Source: Chitinophaga pinensis (lineage in GTDB: Bacteria; Bacteroidota; Bacteroidia; Flavobacteriales_D; Crocinitomicaceae). Taken from it: a stretch of DNA of 64,000 nt. Position numbers and translations under genes: made by a program. The DNA lies in assembly GCA_945902745.1 (NCBI GenBank), contig CAMDNE010000012.1, forward strand, positions 33,622-97,621, in the 5' to 3' direction. Position 1 is the stretch's first letter. Every line of letters starts with the position of its first letter. This document shows, piece after piece, positions 1-10,120 of the stretch. The notes under the pieces were generated by a model, which made no database searches, had not been told where the DNA came from, and was given only the letters and a program-made list of their open reading frames with translations.

Positions 1-906
1 TAAACGGAAGGGATCCTCTTTGTCTTTTGCTTTTAATACCCATTTATCTACATCTCCTCCATCGTTGTGAATTTGCTCAAGCATTTCAATAACGGCTTGG
101 TTTGCACCTCCATGAAGTGGACCCCAAAGTGCGGAAATTCCAGCTGAAATACATGCATACAAATTAGCTTGTGATGAACCAACAATTCTAACAGTTGATG
201 TTGAACAGTTTTGTTCATGATCAGCATGTAAAATCAATAATTTATTCAATGCTTTAACAACAACTGGATTTACTTTGTATTCCTCAGTTGGCATTGCAAA
301 CATCATGTGTAAAAAATTAGAACAATAATCGTACTTATTTTTAGGATACATGAATGGATGACGCATTGCATTTTTGTATGACCAAGCAGCCAATGTTGGT
401 AATTTAGCCAACAAGCGTAGCATTGTTAAATCTTTTGCTTCAGGACTTCTATTTGGATCCAAAGATTCTGGATAAAAAGTAGACAATGAACATGTCATAG
501 AAGCTAAAACACCCATTGGATGAGCCTTCGCAGGATAAGCTTCGAAGAATTGTTTCATGTCTTCATGAACCAATGTGTGTTTTGTAATATTATTTGTGAA
601 CGTATCTAATTGCAATTGAGTCGGTAAAGAACCATAAATTAACAAATAAGCTACTTCAATAAACGTCGCGTTTTCAGCTAATTGTTCAATAGAATAACCT
701 CTATAATGTAAAATTCCTTTTTCACCGTCTAAAAATGTGATTGCACTTTTTGTGGCTCCAGTATTTTTATATCCTGTATCTAAGGTAACATATCCAGTAG
801 TGTCTCTTAGTTTGCTAATATCAATAGCTTTTTCGTTTTCAGTTCCCTCGATTATTGGAAATTCGTAGATGGTTCCTTCAAGTTCTAGTTTTGCAATTTC
901 ACTCAT
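1..906 (-). CDS. gltA: citrate synthase, 3' end outside window
   Basis: Condenses acetyl-CoA and oxaloacetate to citrate, the entry step of the TCA cycle, in the cytoplasm. The first 302 residues are present; the frame is open to base 1 and roughly 125 residues are missing by comparison with the usual length near 428. Family motifs seen are HADHEQNCSTSTVR (about 228-241), with the histidine that binds oxaloacetate, and GPLHGGANQAVIEML (about 260-274), with the second active-site histidine. The visible end reads KDKEDPFRL, which in this family precedes the GFGHRVYK motif. The ATG at 906 is the natural start (MSEIAKLELEG). It is divergent in sequence from nothing unusual; the neighbour at 1016 is read in the same direction but 109 bases upstream and is functionally unrelated. 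Confidence 0.95.
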   Translation of the reverse strand, partial: MSEIAKLELEGTIYEFPIIEGTENEKAIDISKLRDTTGYVTLDTGYKNTGATKSAITFLDGEKGILHYRGYSIEQLAENATFIEVAYLLIYGSLPTQLQLDTFTNNITKHTLVHEDMKQFFEAYPAKAHPMGVLASMTCSLSTFYPESLDPNRSPEAKDLTMLRLLAKLPTLAAWSYKNAMRHPFMYPKNKYDYCSNFLHMMFAMPTEEYKVNPVVVKALNKLLILHADHEQNCSTSTVRIVGSSQANLYACISAGISALWGPLHGGANQAVIEMLEQIHNDGGDVDKWVLKAKDKEDPFRL

Positions 907-1015
907 TTTGTTTGCGCCAATTATGGTATTAAAAATATTCTCGACTAAATTAATAAACAATTTGTTTAAAAAAAACAAGAATCATAGAATAAATATTTTT
1001 TTTTGAAAGTAGAGC

Positions 1016-3193
1016 TTATAAATTCTCCAAAGTAAAGTTTAACATCATATTGAAAAGATGATTTCGCGTATTTCCACCATAAATTCCATGATTTTTATTT
1101 GGATAAATAAATAAGTCAAATTGTTTGTCTGCTTTAACCAAAGCATTCACCATTTCCATCGTGTTTTGATAATGCACATTGTCATCACCAGAACCGTGAA
1201 TCAGTAAATATTTCCCTTTTAATAGATTCACAAAATTAATAGGTGAATTTTCATCATATCCTTTTTCATTTTCTTTTGGAGTGCGCATGAATCGTTCAGT
1301 ATAAATATTATCGTAATATCTCCAATTCGTTACTGGAGCAACGGCAATTCCCATCTTAAATTGATCCGCACCTTTTGTAATTGCTAAAGAAGTCATAAAA
1401 CCACCGTAACTCCAACCTTGTATTCCGATTCTTGTTGGATCTATAAAAGTCATATTCTGTAACTCTTTTGCAACATTGATGAAATCTTCAGTTTCCAATT
1501 TTCCAAGTTGCAAATAAGTCGACTTTTTAAAAGCCGCTCCTCTATACATTGTTCCTCTTGGGTCAACAGATACTACAATATATCCTTTTTGCGCAAGAAG
1601 TTGATGGTAAATAAAGTCGGCACCACCCCATGCATCTTTAACGGTGTTGGATCCTGGTCCGCCATATACCGTCATGAAAACAGGATATTTTTTCGTCGGA
1701 TCAAAATCTGTGGGTTTAATCATCCATCCATTTAATTCAGTTTCTCCTGAATGAAATTTGACAAATTCTTTTTGTGCTAGCTTATAATTGGCCAATACTC
1801 CGTTCAATTTAGCGTTACTCTCTAACACACTTATTTCTTTTCCATCATTTGAACAAAGTGTAAAAACAGGAGGTGTATTTGCGTTCGAGTATGTTTTAAC
1901 GAAATATTTCATACCTGATGTAAATTCCGCCTCATTGGTTCCTGTTTCCAAACTAATTGCACTTTTTGCTGAAGCATCGATGTTAATTTTGTAAATTCCT
2001 TTATAAATCGGTGATTTCTCAGCAGCGGAATAATAAATTGTATTTGTTGTTTCATCAATCCCGTAAAATTCAATAACATCCCAATTTCCTTTTGTTATTT
2101 GAGAATTGACACCATCAAATGTTAGTTTATAGATATGATTAAATCCATCTTTCTCACTCGTTCTTAGGATAGTGTTTCCATCTTTCAAGATGAGTAGGTT
2201 ATTATCAATTTCAACATAAGTATCAGATTTTTCTTCAAAGAATACTTTTGAAGACATTTTCTTAGCACTCAAATCAATCAGGTGATATTTCAATTCATTT
2301 TGATGACGATTTAATGTTTGAATAACTAATTTGTTTGAATTACCTGACCATTGCAGTCGCGGGATATATTCATATTCACCTAAGTCAAGATTAACAATTT
2401 TACTGTTTTTAACGGTAATAATATGAGCTGTAACTTTACTATTTTCTTCTCCTGCCTTTGGATATTTAAACGTGTATAAATCAGGATACAATTCAGTGTA
2501 ATACGTCAGATTAAATTCCTTGACATTTTTTTCGTCAAATTTCAGAAAACCAATGTACTTGCTATCTGGTGACCAACCATAACCTTTTGTGATTGCAAAC
2601 TCTTCTTCATACACCCAATCAGTTGTTCCATTGATTATTTTATTCCGTTTCCCGTCAGTTGTCAGTTTGGTTACTTTACCTGTTTTAATATCTTTTACAA
2701 ATAAATTATTTTTATAGATATACGAAACTTTTAATCCGTCAGGAGAATATTCAGCCAATGTTTGCGGCTGGTGCTCTTCATCCAAAGGTTGAATGGCACT
2801 TGTTTTTAAATCATACAAGTAATATATAGCCGAAAAACTATGACGGTAAATCCCTACTGTTTGAGTTGTAAGTAAAACTTTTGTTTCATCATCATTGAAA
2901 AAATAGTCGTCTACAACGATAGGAGCACTTTTAAAAACCAACTTCTCTGATGAAATTAATACTTCTAATTGATCAGCAGATTTAGTCATTTCATGTTTTG
3001 TAACCGATTGTTTTCCTTCGGACTTTGTTAGTTTTGTGTAATGTAAACCATCCTTCATTGATTTAAAACCGGAAACTCCTGCTCCGGAGAATTCATATTT
3101 TTTCCATATTTTTTCAACCGTTATTTCTTGTGATTGACTGTAGTGAATTGTTAGAAAAACAAAAAGGGAAAGTGTTAGTATTTTATATGTCAT
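1016..3193 (-). CDS. secreted dipeptidyl peptidase IV (S9B family)
   Basis: A serine exopeptidase that removes X-Pro or X-Ala dipeptides from peptide N-termini, expected in the periplasm or at the surface. The 725 residues match the family length. A signal peptide ends near residue 21 (SQSQ). A beta-propeller domain follows to about 470 and carries WVYEEEF (193-199), the glutamate pair that grips the substrate N-terminus. The alpha/beta hydrolase domain has nucleophile Ser595 in GWSYGG, Asp670 in HGSGDDNVH and His702 in NKNHGIYGG, so the triad is complete. There is no T9SS tail. It appears to be a single-gene unit. S9B members can also be prolyl tripeptidyl peptidases, so the exact cleavage product is not certain. 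Confidence 0.93.
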   Translation of the reverse strand: MTYKILTLSLFVFLTIHYSQSQEITVEKIWKKYEFSGAGVSGFKSMKDGLHYTKLTKSEGKQSVTKHEMTKSADQLEVLISSEKLVFKSAPIVVDDYFFNDDETKVLLTTQTVGIYRHSFSAIYYLYDLKTSAIQPLDEEHQPQTLAEYSPDGLKVSYIYKNNLFVKDIKTGKVTKLTTDGKRNKIINGTTDWVYEEEFAITKGYGWSPDSKYIGFLKFDEKNVKEFNLTYYTELYPDLYTFKYPKAGEENSKVTAHIITVKNSKIVNLDLGEYEYIPRLQWSGNSNKLVIQTLNRHQNELKYHLIDLSAKKMSSKVFFEEKSDTYVEIDNNLLILKDGNTILRTSEKDGFNHIYKLTFDGVNSQITKGNWDVIEFYGIDETTNTIYYSAAEKSPIYKGIYKINIDASAKSAISLETGTNEAEFTSGMKYFVKTYSNANTPPVFTLCSNDGKEISVLESNAKLNGVLANYKLAQKEFVKFHSGETELNGWMIKPTDFDPTKKYPVFMTVYGGPGSNTVKDAWGGADFIYHQLLAQKGYIVVSVDPRGTMYRGAAFKKSTYLQLGKLETEDFINVAKELQNMTFIDPTRIGIQGWSYGGFMTSLAITKGADQFKMGIAVAPVTNWRYYDNIYTERFMRTPKENEKGYDENSPINFVNLLKGKYLLIHGSGDDNVHYQNTMEMVNALVKADKQFDLFIYPNKNHGIYGGNTRNHLFNMMLNFTLENL

Positions 3194-3306
3194 AGCTATA
3201 ATTTAAAAGCCCTAAGTTATAAAATGTTTAAATTTTTTAGTCGATATGGTTAAAAACCTTTTCAGAATGTTAACAATTATATAATATAGCTCGTTTTAAA
3301 ATGTAT

Positions 3307-3529
3307 TACTTTTGGCATCAGTTATTTCATGTCAACCTTGACGCCTAAGTATTTTAGTCTGAAACCATGAAAAAATGTAACACAGCGAAATGAAAAAATA
3401 ATGTTTTCAAGTATAACAAGTTGTAATTGGGTAGTGACTTCAATTCAAAAGGAAAAGCATCTTTCCCCAACGCTTGTTATTATTATTTCGTTCTCAATTA
3501 GCAATTTTATTTAATCTAAACTATATCGT
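3307..3529 (+). promoter_or_regulatory. promoter and long structured leader of the nucleic acid operon
   Basis: TACTTTTG at 3307-3314 fits the Bacteroidetes -7 element TAnnTTTG, but no TTG sits at the right distance upstream. A transcript from here would carry a leader of about 210 nt. Within it are a short palindrome GTCAA-CC-TTGAC (3331-3342), an inverted repeat ATAACAAGTTG (3413-3423) with CAAC-G-CTTGTTAT (3468-3480), and a nested hairpin GGAAA/TTTCC (3451-3455, 3462-3466). There is no T-run after the structure, so it does not look like an attenuator. I do not recognise a known riboswitch. No gene is seen between 3194 and 3529. Confidence 0.4.
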
Positions 3530-4447
3530 ATGAAAAAAACGTTACTATTTGTTAGTGCATTAACTTTTGGAGCAACTTTAGCTCAAGCACAAAATTGTTC
3601 TGAAATCTTTATTTCTGAATATGTTGAAGGATCAGGAAATGATAAAGCAATTGAATTGTATAATCCTACCGCTACCGCTATTAACTTGTCGGGATATAGA
3701 GTTGAACGTTTTTCAAACGGTCAAGCAACTTCTGCGACTGGTGGAGTTTTGAACTTATCAGGTACAATTGCACCTTATTCTGCTTTTGTAATAGCGAATG
3801 GTCAAACAACTTCAACTCCTTCTTCTCCTGCATGTTCATTAGTATTACAAGGAATGGCAGATTTGTTAGATGGTGTTTATCCTGCTCCAACTTATATGAA
3901 TGGAAATGATGCAATTGCCTTATTTAATGGTGCTAATATGATTGATTTAATGGGAAAAACAGGTGATGCATCTATGACATCTGCTCAATCTTGGAGTGAT
4001 GCTTTTCCTTATGATGGATCAGCTGGTGCTTGGTGGACGAAAGATCATACTTTGACTAGAAAAGCATCAGTTAAAACGGGTGTTACTACCAATCCTGCTA
4101 CTTTTATCGTAACTACTGAGTGGGATTCTTTACCTCAAGATACTTGGACTGGATTAGGAACTCATACATGTGATTGCTTATTAGGTCTTACAGAAATGAA
4201 TAATACTGTTTCTTTTTCAATTTATCCAAACCCTGTTGTTGATGGTCAATTAGCAATAAACGCATCAGAAGCTATTGAGTCAGTTCAAATCATCAATTTA
4301 TTAGGTCAAGTTGTAATAACTGAAAACTTTAATGATTTCACAAAATCTAAAATGATTGATGCAGCCATTCTTAATAAAGGAATGTACACCGTGAAATTAA
4401 AATTCAGCAACAATTCAGTTTCTCAAACAAACTTAGTTGTTCAATAA
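3530..4447 (+). CDS. T9SS-secreted lamin-tail-domain protein
   Basis: A 305-residue exported protein. A signal peptide covers residues 1-20 (cut after LAQAQ). An intermediate-filament/lamin-tail domain follows at about 23-135, shown by ISEYVEGSGNDKAIELYNP and INLSGYRVERFSNG. The C-terminal 80 residues form a T9SS sorting domain (SIYPNPVVDGQL, then LNKGMYTVKLKF and a final LVVQ). Lamin-tail domains occur in bacterial extracellular nucleases and DNA-associated surface proteins, so binding of nucleic acid or a surface partner is an inference here; no catalytic motif is visible. It is the first gene of the operon, 38 bases before the TonB receptor, and the third gene is a T9SS-secreted nuclease. 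Residues 130-215 have no recognisable domain. Confidence 0.85.
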   Translation: MKKTLLFVSALTFGATLAQAQNCSEIFISEYVEGSGNDKAIELYNPTATAINLSGYRVERFSNGQATSATGGVLNLSGTIAPYSAFVIANGQTTSTPSSPACSLVLQGMADLLDGVYPAPTYMNGNDAIALFNGANMIDLMGKTGDASMTSAQSWSDAFPYDGSAGAWWTKDHTLTRKASVKTGVTTNPATFIVTTEWDSLPQDTWTGLGTHTCDCLLGLTEMNNTVSFSIYPNPVVDGQLAINASEAIESVQIINLLGQVVITENFNDFTKSKMIDAAILNKGMYTVKLKFSNNSVSQTNLVVQ

Positions 4448-4485
4448 ATTAGTTTAATTTCCTTTTAAAAGAAGTCCTCATTTAT

Positions 4486-7224
4486 ATGAAAAAAATATTT
4501 TTAGCACTACTTTCTACTTTTATCCTGACTGTTTCTTTCAGTCAGGAAAAGGTAGCGTTAAGTGGGACGGTTTACGATAAGGAAACAAATGAGACACTTA
4601 TTGGTGTTCGAATTGTATGCGACAATGTATTAATTGCAAAAACAGATGAGAACGGAAAATATTCCATATCAATTGAAGCCAATAAAGATCATGAGTTAAA
4701 AGTTACATATACAGGTTATGACACACTAATTGTTACCGTCAAAGTTGGAGATGTTTCATTAACGACAGACATCAATCTTCCGAAGTATGAAAAGATGATT
4801 GATGAAATCGTTGTTAAAGCTGAAACAGCAAAATCTCGCGAAACTCCAATTGCTTTTTCTACGTTAACGGCAAAACAAATTTCTGAAGATTTAGGAACAA
4901 GAGATTTACCAATGGTTCTTAATTCTACCCCAGGAGCATATGCTACTGAACAAGGAGGAGGAGCCGGAGATGCGCGTGTATCAATTCGTGGATTTGATCA
5001 ACGTAATATTGCCGTTTTAGTCGATGGTGTTCCTGTAAACGACATGGAAAATGGTCAAGTTTATTGGAGTAACTGGGATGGAATTGGCGATATTACGCGG
5101 TATATGCAAGTTCAAAGAGGTTTAGGAGCATCTAAATTATCCATTGTTTCAGTTGGGGGTACGATGAACATCGTTACCAAAGGAATCGATTCAAAAATGG
5201 GTGCTTCAGTTAAACAAGAAGTAAACGATTATGGTCTTTTTAAAACTTCATTTGGTTATAATACAGGTTTATTAAAAGGGAATTGGGGCGTTACAATTGC
5301 AGGAGCAAGAAAATGGGGTTCAAGTTATGCAGATGCTACTTTTGATGACGCGTGGTCTTATTTTGTTAAAGTTCAAAAGAAGTTTGATAAACATTTGTTT
5401 AGTCTTGGCGTAAATGGTGCTCCTCAGTCACATGGTCAGCGAACAACACGTTTGCCAATTGCAGTAATTGACAAAGGATTAGCTGAAAGAGCAGGAATAA
5501 ATTATCAAGAGTCTTTGGATTCAATTTCATTGGTAAGTAGTTCTCAATTTACAACGCCAAATCAAGGTGCGAGGGGAATAAGATATAATCCTAATTATGG
5601 AATGTTGAATGGAGAAGAGTTCAATGAAAAAATCAATTATTTTCATAAACCTCAATTTAACCTTACGCATTCCTATAACCCCAATGAAAAAATTAATCTG
5701 ACAACGGTTGCTTATGCTTCTATTGGCAAAGGGGGTGGGACATCAATGAAAACAACACCTTCGAGAGATACTACAAATGGGTTGTATGATATGCAAGGTG
5801 TTTATGATTTTAATTTAACAAATATTTCTGCTGTATATAGTACTTCAGAGCATGTTTCTAGTAATTATTTACGCGCAGCAAATAATGATCATAAGTGGTT
5901 TGGTATTTTGTCAACTTTCAATTACAAAATCAATAAAAATATTTCCGCCATGTTTGGAATTGATGCGAGATATTATAAAGGTTCTCATTATCAATCTATT
6001 TACAACTTGATGGGCGGTGATTATGCAATTGATAACTCAGACCAAAATCAAGTAATTCCAACTCCAGGAAATACATCTAATTCAATGAAACGTTTAGGGG
6101 ATAAAATTTCTTATTATAACGATGCTACAGTTAAATGGGGAGGTGCTTTTGGACAAGTTGAATATAAAAAAGATAAATGGAGCACATTTATTACCTCATC
6201 AGTTAATGAAACTGGATACCAACGAACAGATTATTATAAGAACAAAGATATTGTCCTAGCGGATACAACTTTGGTTCAAGCTGTGGGATATGGAGATACT
6301 ATTACGTACAATGGTGTTGATTACACGAACAATTCATCTGAAGCCCGTTTTGCTACAACAGATCAAAAATGGTTTTTAGGATCCACAATTAAAGGTGGTG
6401 TAAATTACAATATCAATGCCCATCACAATGTTTTTTATAACATGGGATATTTGAATATTGCGCCTAAAATGAATTCTGTTTATGATAATAACAACCGTGA
6501 ATTCTTAGATATTAAAAATCAAAAAGTATCTTCGTTTGAATTGGGTTACGGATATAAGAGTAAGAAATTTTCGTCCAATTTGAATGTGTATTATACATTG
6601 TGGAAAAATAAACCGCCACAGTCGACACCAACAGTTGTTACGGCTGATGGGACTTTTTCTTATAATATCAATGGCTTAGATGCTTTACACAAAGGAATAG
6701 AGTTGGACTTTATCTATAAAATTTTACCAAATCTTGATTTTGAAGGTTTAGCTTCTTTGGGAGATTGGAAGACAATTTCTGGAAGTGTAGTAAATATAGT
6801 TGATAATGATAATAATATTGTTGCAACTGTTGATTTTAGTGCTAAAGATGTTCACGTTGGTGATGCTGCGCAACTTCAATTAGGAAGCAGCTTGCGTTAT
6901 GAAATTATCAAGAATTTATATGTCAAATTAAGATATACATACTTCGATAAAAATTACGCAAATTTCGATCCTCTTGGATTGACAGGAGTAAATAAGGACA
7001 GAGAATCATGGAAAATGCCAAGTTATGGTCTAATGGACTTTAATTTTGGATACGATTTTAAATATAAAAAATTAAAAATGACCTTAAATGGTGGAATAAT
7101 GAATGTTTTGAATGCAGTGTATATTACAGATGCGCAAAATGGAGCAAGTTTCGACGCTACTACAACCACCGTTTTTGTTGGAATGGGTAGAAGATTCAGT
7201 ATGGGACTTAAAGTTGGATTTTAA
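4486..7224 (+). CDS. TonB-dependent outer membrane receptor
   Basis: A 912-residue outer-membrane active transporter. The signal peptide is about residues 1-20. A carboxypeptidase-regulatory-like domain follows at about 22-95 (VALSGTVYDKETNETLIGV). The plug is at about 105-235, with DARVSIRGFDQRNIAVLVDG and VSVGGTMNIVTKG. The rest is the 22-strand barrel, ending in a terminal phenylalanine (GMGRRFSMGLKVGF). It lacks the FGSRGANGVI-type signature of SusC/RagA proteins and no SusD partner is next to it, so it is a plain TonB-dependent receptor. It lies between a lamin-tail protein and a secreted nuclease (20 bases to the latter), which suggests uptake of oligonucleotides or a nucleic acid breakdown product. 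The substrate is inferred from context only. Confidence 0.92.
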   Translation: MKKIFLALLSTFILTVSFSQEKVALSGTVYDKETNETLIGVRIVCDNVLIAKTDENGKYSISIEANKDHELKVTYTGYDTLIVTVKVGDVSLTTDINLPKYEKMIDEIVVKAETAKSRETPIAFSTLTAKQISEDLGTRDLPMVLNSTPGAYATEQGGGAGDARVSIRGFDQRNIAVLVDGVPVNDMENGQVYWSNWDGIGDITRYMQVQRGLGASKLSIVSVGGTMNIVTKGIDSKMGASVKQEVNDYGLFKTSFGYNTGLLKGNWGVTIAGARKWGSSYADATFDDAWSYFVKVQKKFDKHLFSLGVNGAPQSHGQRTTRLPIAVIDKGLAERAGINYQESLDSISLVSSSQFTTPNQGARGIRYNPNYGMLNGEEFNEKINYFHKPQFNLTHSYNPNEKINLTTVAYASIGKGGGTSMKTTPSRDTTNGLYDMQGVYDFNLTNISAVYSTSEHVSSNYLRAANNDHKWFGILSTFNYKINKNISAMFGIDARYYKGSHYQSIYNLMGGDYAIDNSDQNQVIPTPGNTSNSMKRLGDKISYYNDATVKWGGAFGQVEYKKDKWSTFITSSVNETGYQRTDYYKNKDIVLADTTLVQAVGYGDTITYNGVDYTNNSSEARFATTDQKWFLGSTIKGGVNYNINAHHNVFYNMGYLNIAPKMNSVYDNNNREFLDIKNQKVSSFELGYGYKSKKFSSNLNVYYTLWKNKPPQSTPTVVTADGTFSYNINGLDALHKGIELDFIYKILPNLDFEGLASLGDWKTISGSVVNIVDNDNNIVATVDFSAKDVHVGDAAQLQLGSSLRYEIIKNLYVKLRYTYFDKNYANFDPLGLTGVNKDRESWKMPSYGLMDFNFGYDFKYKKLKMTLNGGIMNVLNAVYITDAQNGASFDATTTTVFVGMGRRFSMGLKVGF

Positions 7225-7244
7225 CAATTAATAAAAAAGTAAAA

Positions 7245-9410
7245 ATGAAAAGAATTATTAGTTTATCACTACTAGCGTTGCTAGTAAATTTAACGGTAAA
7301 TGCTCAAGCAGTATTGCCAACAAGTTGGAGTTTTGCGACTGTAACTTTACCTACAGGTTGGACAGAATCAGGAACAATGTTTTATTCTGCCTCAGGTAAC
7401 ACACCGCCAGCAATGAAATTTGACAATACTGGAGATTACATGACGATTAATTTTAATAGTAATCCAGGAAATTTGACATATTACCTAGCAGGAAATGGTT
7501 TCTCTGGTGGAACATTTACTGTTGAGGAATCTGATTTAGGAACAGCTTGGACAACGTTGCAAGTTCATACTACTCCACCTGATGCTGTTTATGAATTGTT
7601 CACTGAATTTCCTCAAATTACAACACGTTTTATTCGTTTTAAATACACAAATAAAGTTGTTGGAAATATTGGTTTAGATGATGTGAATATTGCTCTTGGA
7701 GCTGCAGGTCCTGCACAAGAGATAAATGTCAAACAAGGAGCAACAACAATCGTTTCTGGTGGAACTTATTTAGTGAGTTCACCTGTTGCAACAATGACTC
7801 CTACAACATTTACAGTTGAGAATTTGGGATTGGTTAATACCTTGAATGTTGCTTCTGCAACTTTATCAGGTACTAACGCTGCTGATTTCTCTGTTGCGTC
7901 TTTTCCAGCAACTGTAGCTTCTACATCTACAGGAAATTTAGTATTGAACTTTACTCCAGCTGCTTCAGGAACAAGAAATGCTGTTCTTACAATTGCAAGC
8001 AATGATGCTGACGAAGCGTCGTATGTTATTAATTTATATGGTGTAGGTGGAGCTTTAGCAACAGAACCAGCTGCTCAAGCAACCAATTTAGCTTTTACAA
8101 ATGTTAAAACATATCGTGTATCAGCTTCGTTTAATCCTGCTGCTTCAGTTGAGGGTTATATCGTTTTAAGAAAGAAAGCTTCTGCAATTACAGGAGTTCC
8201 TGCTGATGGTGTAGTTTACCAAAGAGGTGACATCGTTGGAGATGCACAAGTTGTTTACAGTGGAACGGCAACAAATTTTTCACCAAATAACATTGTTGCA
8301 TCTACTGGTTACTATTTTGCCGTTTATACGTTCAATGGACCTAGTACTTTTAGAAATTATAATACAACTGCACCGTTAACTGGAAATGTTACAACTCCAG
8401 CTACGATGATGCCTCCGACAATGTATAATGGTATCAATTCTTCAAATGCTTCATTTGTTGCTGATTTACATGCGCTAGTTAACCCGCATCAATCACAATT
8501 TTATAGTAGTTATGGAAATTTGATGATTTATTTGTTTGAAGCACGTGACACGACTTTGGATAGAAGAGTAATTACATGTGTTTACAGCGGGGAAAATAAA
8601 ATTTATACTGAGCCGTTTGATTTTACTACAAATAATTTCAGCCGTGAGCATACATATTGTCACAGTTGGATGCCAACAAATCCGGCACAAGCATTACCAG
8701 AATACAATGATTATCACCATTTGTTTCCAACTAATATGAATGATGCAAATGGCGTTAGAAGTAATTATCCTCTTGGTGTTGTTGTAAATGTATCGTCAAC
8801 CTATTTAGGTGCCAAATTTGGAACAGATGCAAATGGTTTAACTGTATACGAACCAAGAAATGAGCACAAAGGTGATGCTGCAAGAGCAATAATGTACGAA
8901 GCGATTTGCTACACAACTGTTAGTGGAAATAGCTGGGCATTGCCAAGTAATATTAGTGCTTCTATTCCTTATGGTCAAGATCAAGCAATTTTGAAGCAAT
9001 GGCATTTCCAAGATACACCAGATAATTGGGAGATTTCAAGAAATGATTTTATTGATTCATTACAAAATAATAGAAATCCTTTTGTAGACAGTGTTGATTT
9101 TGTTTGTTTTGTAAACTTTAGCAATATGACTTATGAGTCTTTAGGATGTACCGCTGCAATTGAAGAGATTTTAAATGCTGGATTTATTGTTTATCCAAAT
9201 CCTGCGAAAAATGAATTGACTTTACATGTAGACGCAACGTCGATTACTTCTTATCAAATTATTGATATTCAAGGTCGTGTAGTGTTATCTGCTGAAAATT
9301 TGAACCTAATTGGTGTTAAAGTCAATACGTCAAATTTAAAATCAGGAGCATATATCGTAAAAGCAATAACTCCTTATGGTGTAGCTCAAAAATCGTTGAT
9401 TATCGAGTAA
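7245..9410 (+). CDS. T9SS-secreted endonuclease I family nuclease
   Basis: An extracellular nuclease of 721 residues that should degrade DNA, and perhaps RNA, outside the cell. Order of parts: signal peptide 1-21; an Ig-like or carbohydrate-binding-like region to about 155; a choice-of-anchor-type beta domain at about 160-265 (TFTVENLGLVNTLNV); a fibronectin-like segment at about 270-380; the endonuclease I domain at about 390-630; and a T9SS sorting domain at about 640-721 (FIVYPNPAKNELTL, LKSGAYIVKA). The nuclease signature is SREHTYCHSWMP (about 466-477) followed by YNDYHHLFPTNMNDANGVRSN (about 486-506), the histidine-rich metal site of the EndA/NucM family. It ends one base before the 5'-nucleotidase C-domain gene, so the genes are tightly coupled. 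Confidence 0.93.
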   Translation: MKRIISLSLLALLVNLTVNAQAVLPTSWSFATVTLPTGWTESGTMFYSASGNTPPAMKFDNTGDYMTINFNSNPGNLTYYLAGNGFSGGTFTVEESDLGTAWTTLQVHTTPPDAVYELFTEFPQITTRFIRFKYTNKVVGNIGLDDVNIALGAAGPAQEINVKQGATTIVSGGTYLVSSPVATMTPTTFTVENLGLVNTLNVASATLSGTNAADFSVASFPATVASTSTGNLVLNFTPAASGTRNAVLTIASNDADEASYVINLYGVGGALATEPAAQATNLAFTNVKTYRVSASFNPAASVEGYIVLRKKASAITGVPADGVVYQRGDIVGDAQVVYSGTATNFSPNNIVASTGYYFAVYTFNGPSTFRNYNTTAPLTGNVTTPATMMPPTMYNGINSSNASFVADLHALVNPHQSQFYSSYGNLMIYLFEARDTTLDRRVITCVYSGENKIYTEPFDFTTNNFSREHTYCHSWMPTNPAQALPEYNDYHHLFPTNMNDANGVRSNYPLGVVVNVSSTYLGAKFGTDANGLTVYEPRNEHKGDAARAIMYEAICYTTVSGNSWALPSNISASIPYGQDQAILKQWHFQDTPDNWEISRNDFIDSLQNNRNPFVDSVDFVCFVNFSNMTYESLGCTAAIEEILNAGFIVYPNPAKNELTLHVDATSITSYQIIDIQGRVVLSAENLNLIGVKVNTSNLKSGAYIVKAITPYGVAQKSLIIE

Positions 9411-9411
9411 A

Positions 9412-10119
9412 ATGACTTTTAAATTAGTTAGTATATTTTTAATAGGAGCAGGTCTTTGGGCCTGCTCTTCTGTTAATACAGTAGTTGTTCATTCAAGTGC
9501 TGTTAAAATGGATCAGGAAGATGTGTCGAATGAACACATTGATAGTATGATCATGCCATACAAAGATTCATTGAGCCTTGAAATGAATGAAGTAATAGCA
9601 AATGCCACAACGAATTTTTCTGTAAAACGACCGAATTCAAATCTCGGAAATTGGGTGGCTGATGCATTGTTTATTAATCAAACAAAAACGGTACGTTTAA
9701 CAAAACCAATTATTTGTTTATTGAATACAGGTGGAATACGATCAACAATCAATAAAGGGTCAGTTACAATTGGTGACATGTTTAAATTAATGCCATTCGA
9801 TAATGAAATAGTTTGGGTTGAATTACCTGTTTCTGTTATTCCTGAGATTGAAGCATATCTTAAAAAGTCAGGTGGAGAACCAATTTCAAACTGTATATTG
9901 AAAAACGGAAAACTTGTCTTCAATAATTGGAATGAAAATTCAAGTTCATTTTGGGTAATTACATCCGATTATTTAATGAATGGTGGCGATAAAATGAATT
10001 TCTTCACGAAGAAACTAAGTGTAAATAAAACAGGAACGCTTATGAGAGATGCCTTAATAACCGAAGCAAGATTTCAGTCTGTTCTTGAAGAAGATACAAC
10101 CATTCGAATTTCCTTTTAA
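9412..10119 (+). CDS. 5'-nucleotidase C-terminal domain lipoprotein
   Basis: This 235-residue protein is only the substrate-binding C-terminal domain of a 5'-nucleotidase, made as a separate lipoprotein. The lipobox is GLWAC with Cys18. Family motifs are SNLGNWVADALF, CLLNTGGIRSTINKGSVTIGD and the later DYLMNGGDKM. In UshA-type enzymes this domain binds the nucleotide base and closes over the metal site of the N-terminal domain. Here that partner is the next gene, one base downstream, in reversed order relative to the fused enzyme. Both genes have their own export signals, so this is not a frameshift. A heterodimeric periplasmic or surface 5'-nucleotidase is the likely product. Similar split pairs are, from memory, frequent in Flavobacteria. 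Confidence 0.88.
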   Translation: MTFKLVSIFLIGAGLWACSSVNTVVVHSSAVKMDQEDVSNEHIDSMIMPYKDSLSLEMNEVIANATTNFSVKRPNSNLGNWVADALFINQTKTVRLTKPIICLLNTGGIRSTINKGSVTIGDMFKLMPFDNEIVWVELPVSVIPEIEAYLKKSGGEPISNCILKNGKLVFNNWNENSSSFWVITSDYLMNGGDKMNFFTKKLSVNKTGTLMRDALITEARFQSVLEEDTTIRISF

Positions 10120-10120
10120 T

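Noticed and set aside
3413..3480. Cobalamin or other known riboswitch before the TonB receptor operon
   Set aside because: The inverted repeats match no riboswitch core I recognise and there is no terminator or start-site masking.
4486..7224. SusC-type receptor of a polysaccharide locus
   Set aside because: It lacks the SusC plug signature, there is no SusD and no glycosidase nearby.
10085..10120. Upstream in-frame start for the metallophosphatase gene
   Set aside because: It would overlap the previous gene by 35 bases and put a charged stretch before the export signal; 10121 follows the previous stop by one base.
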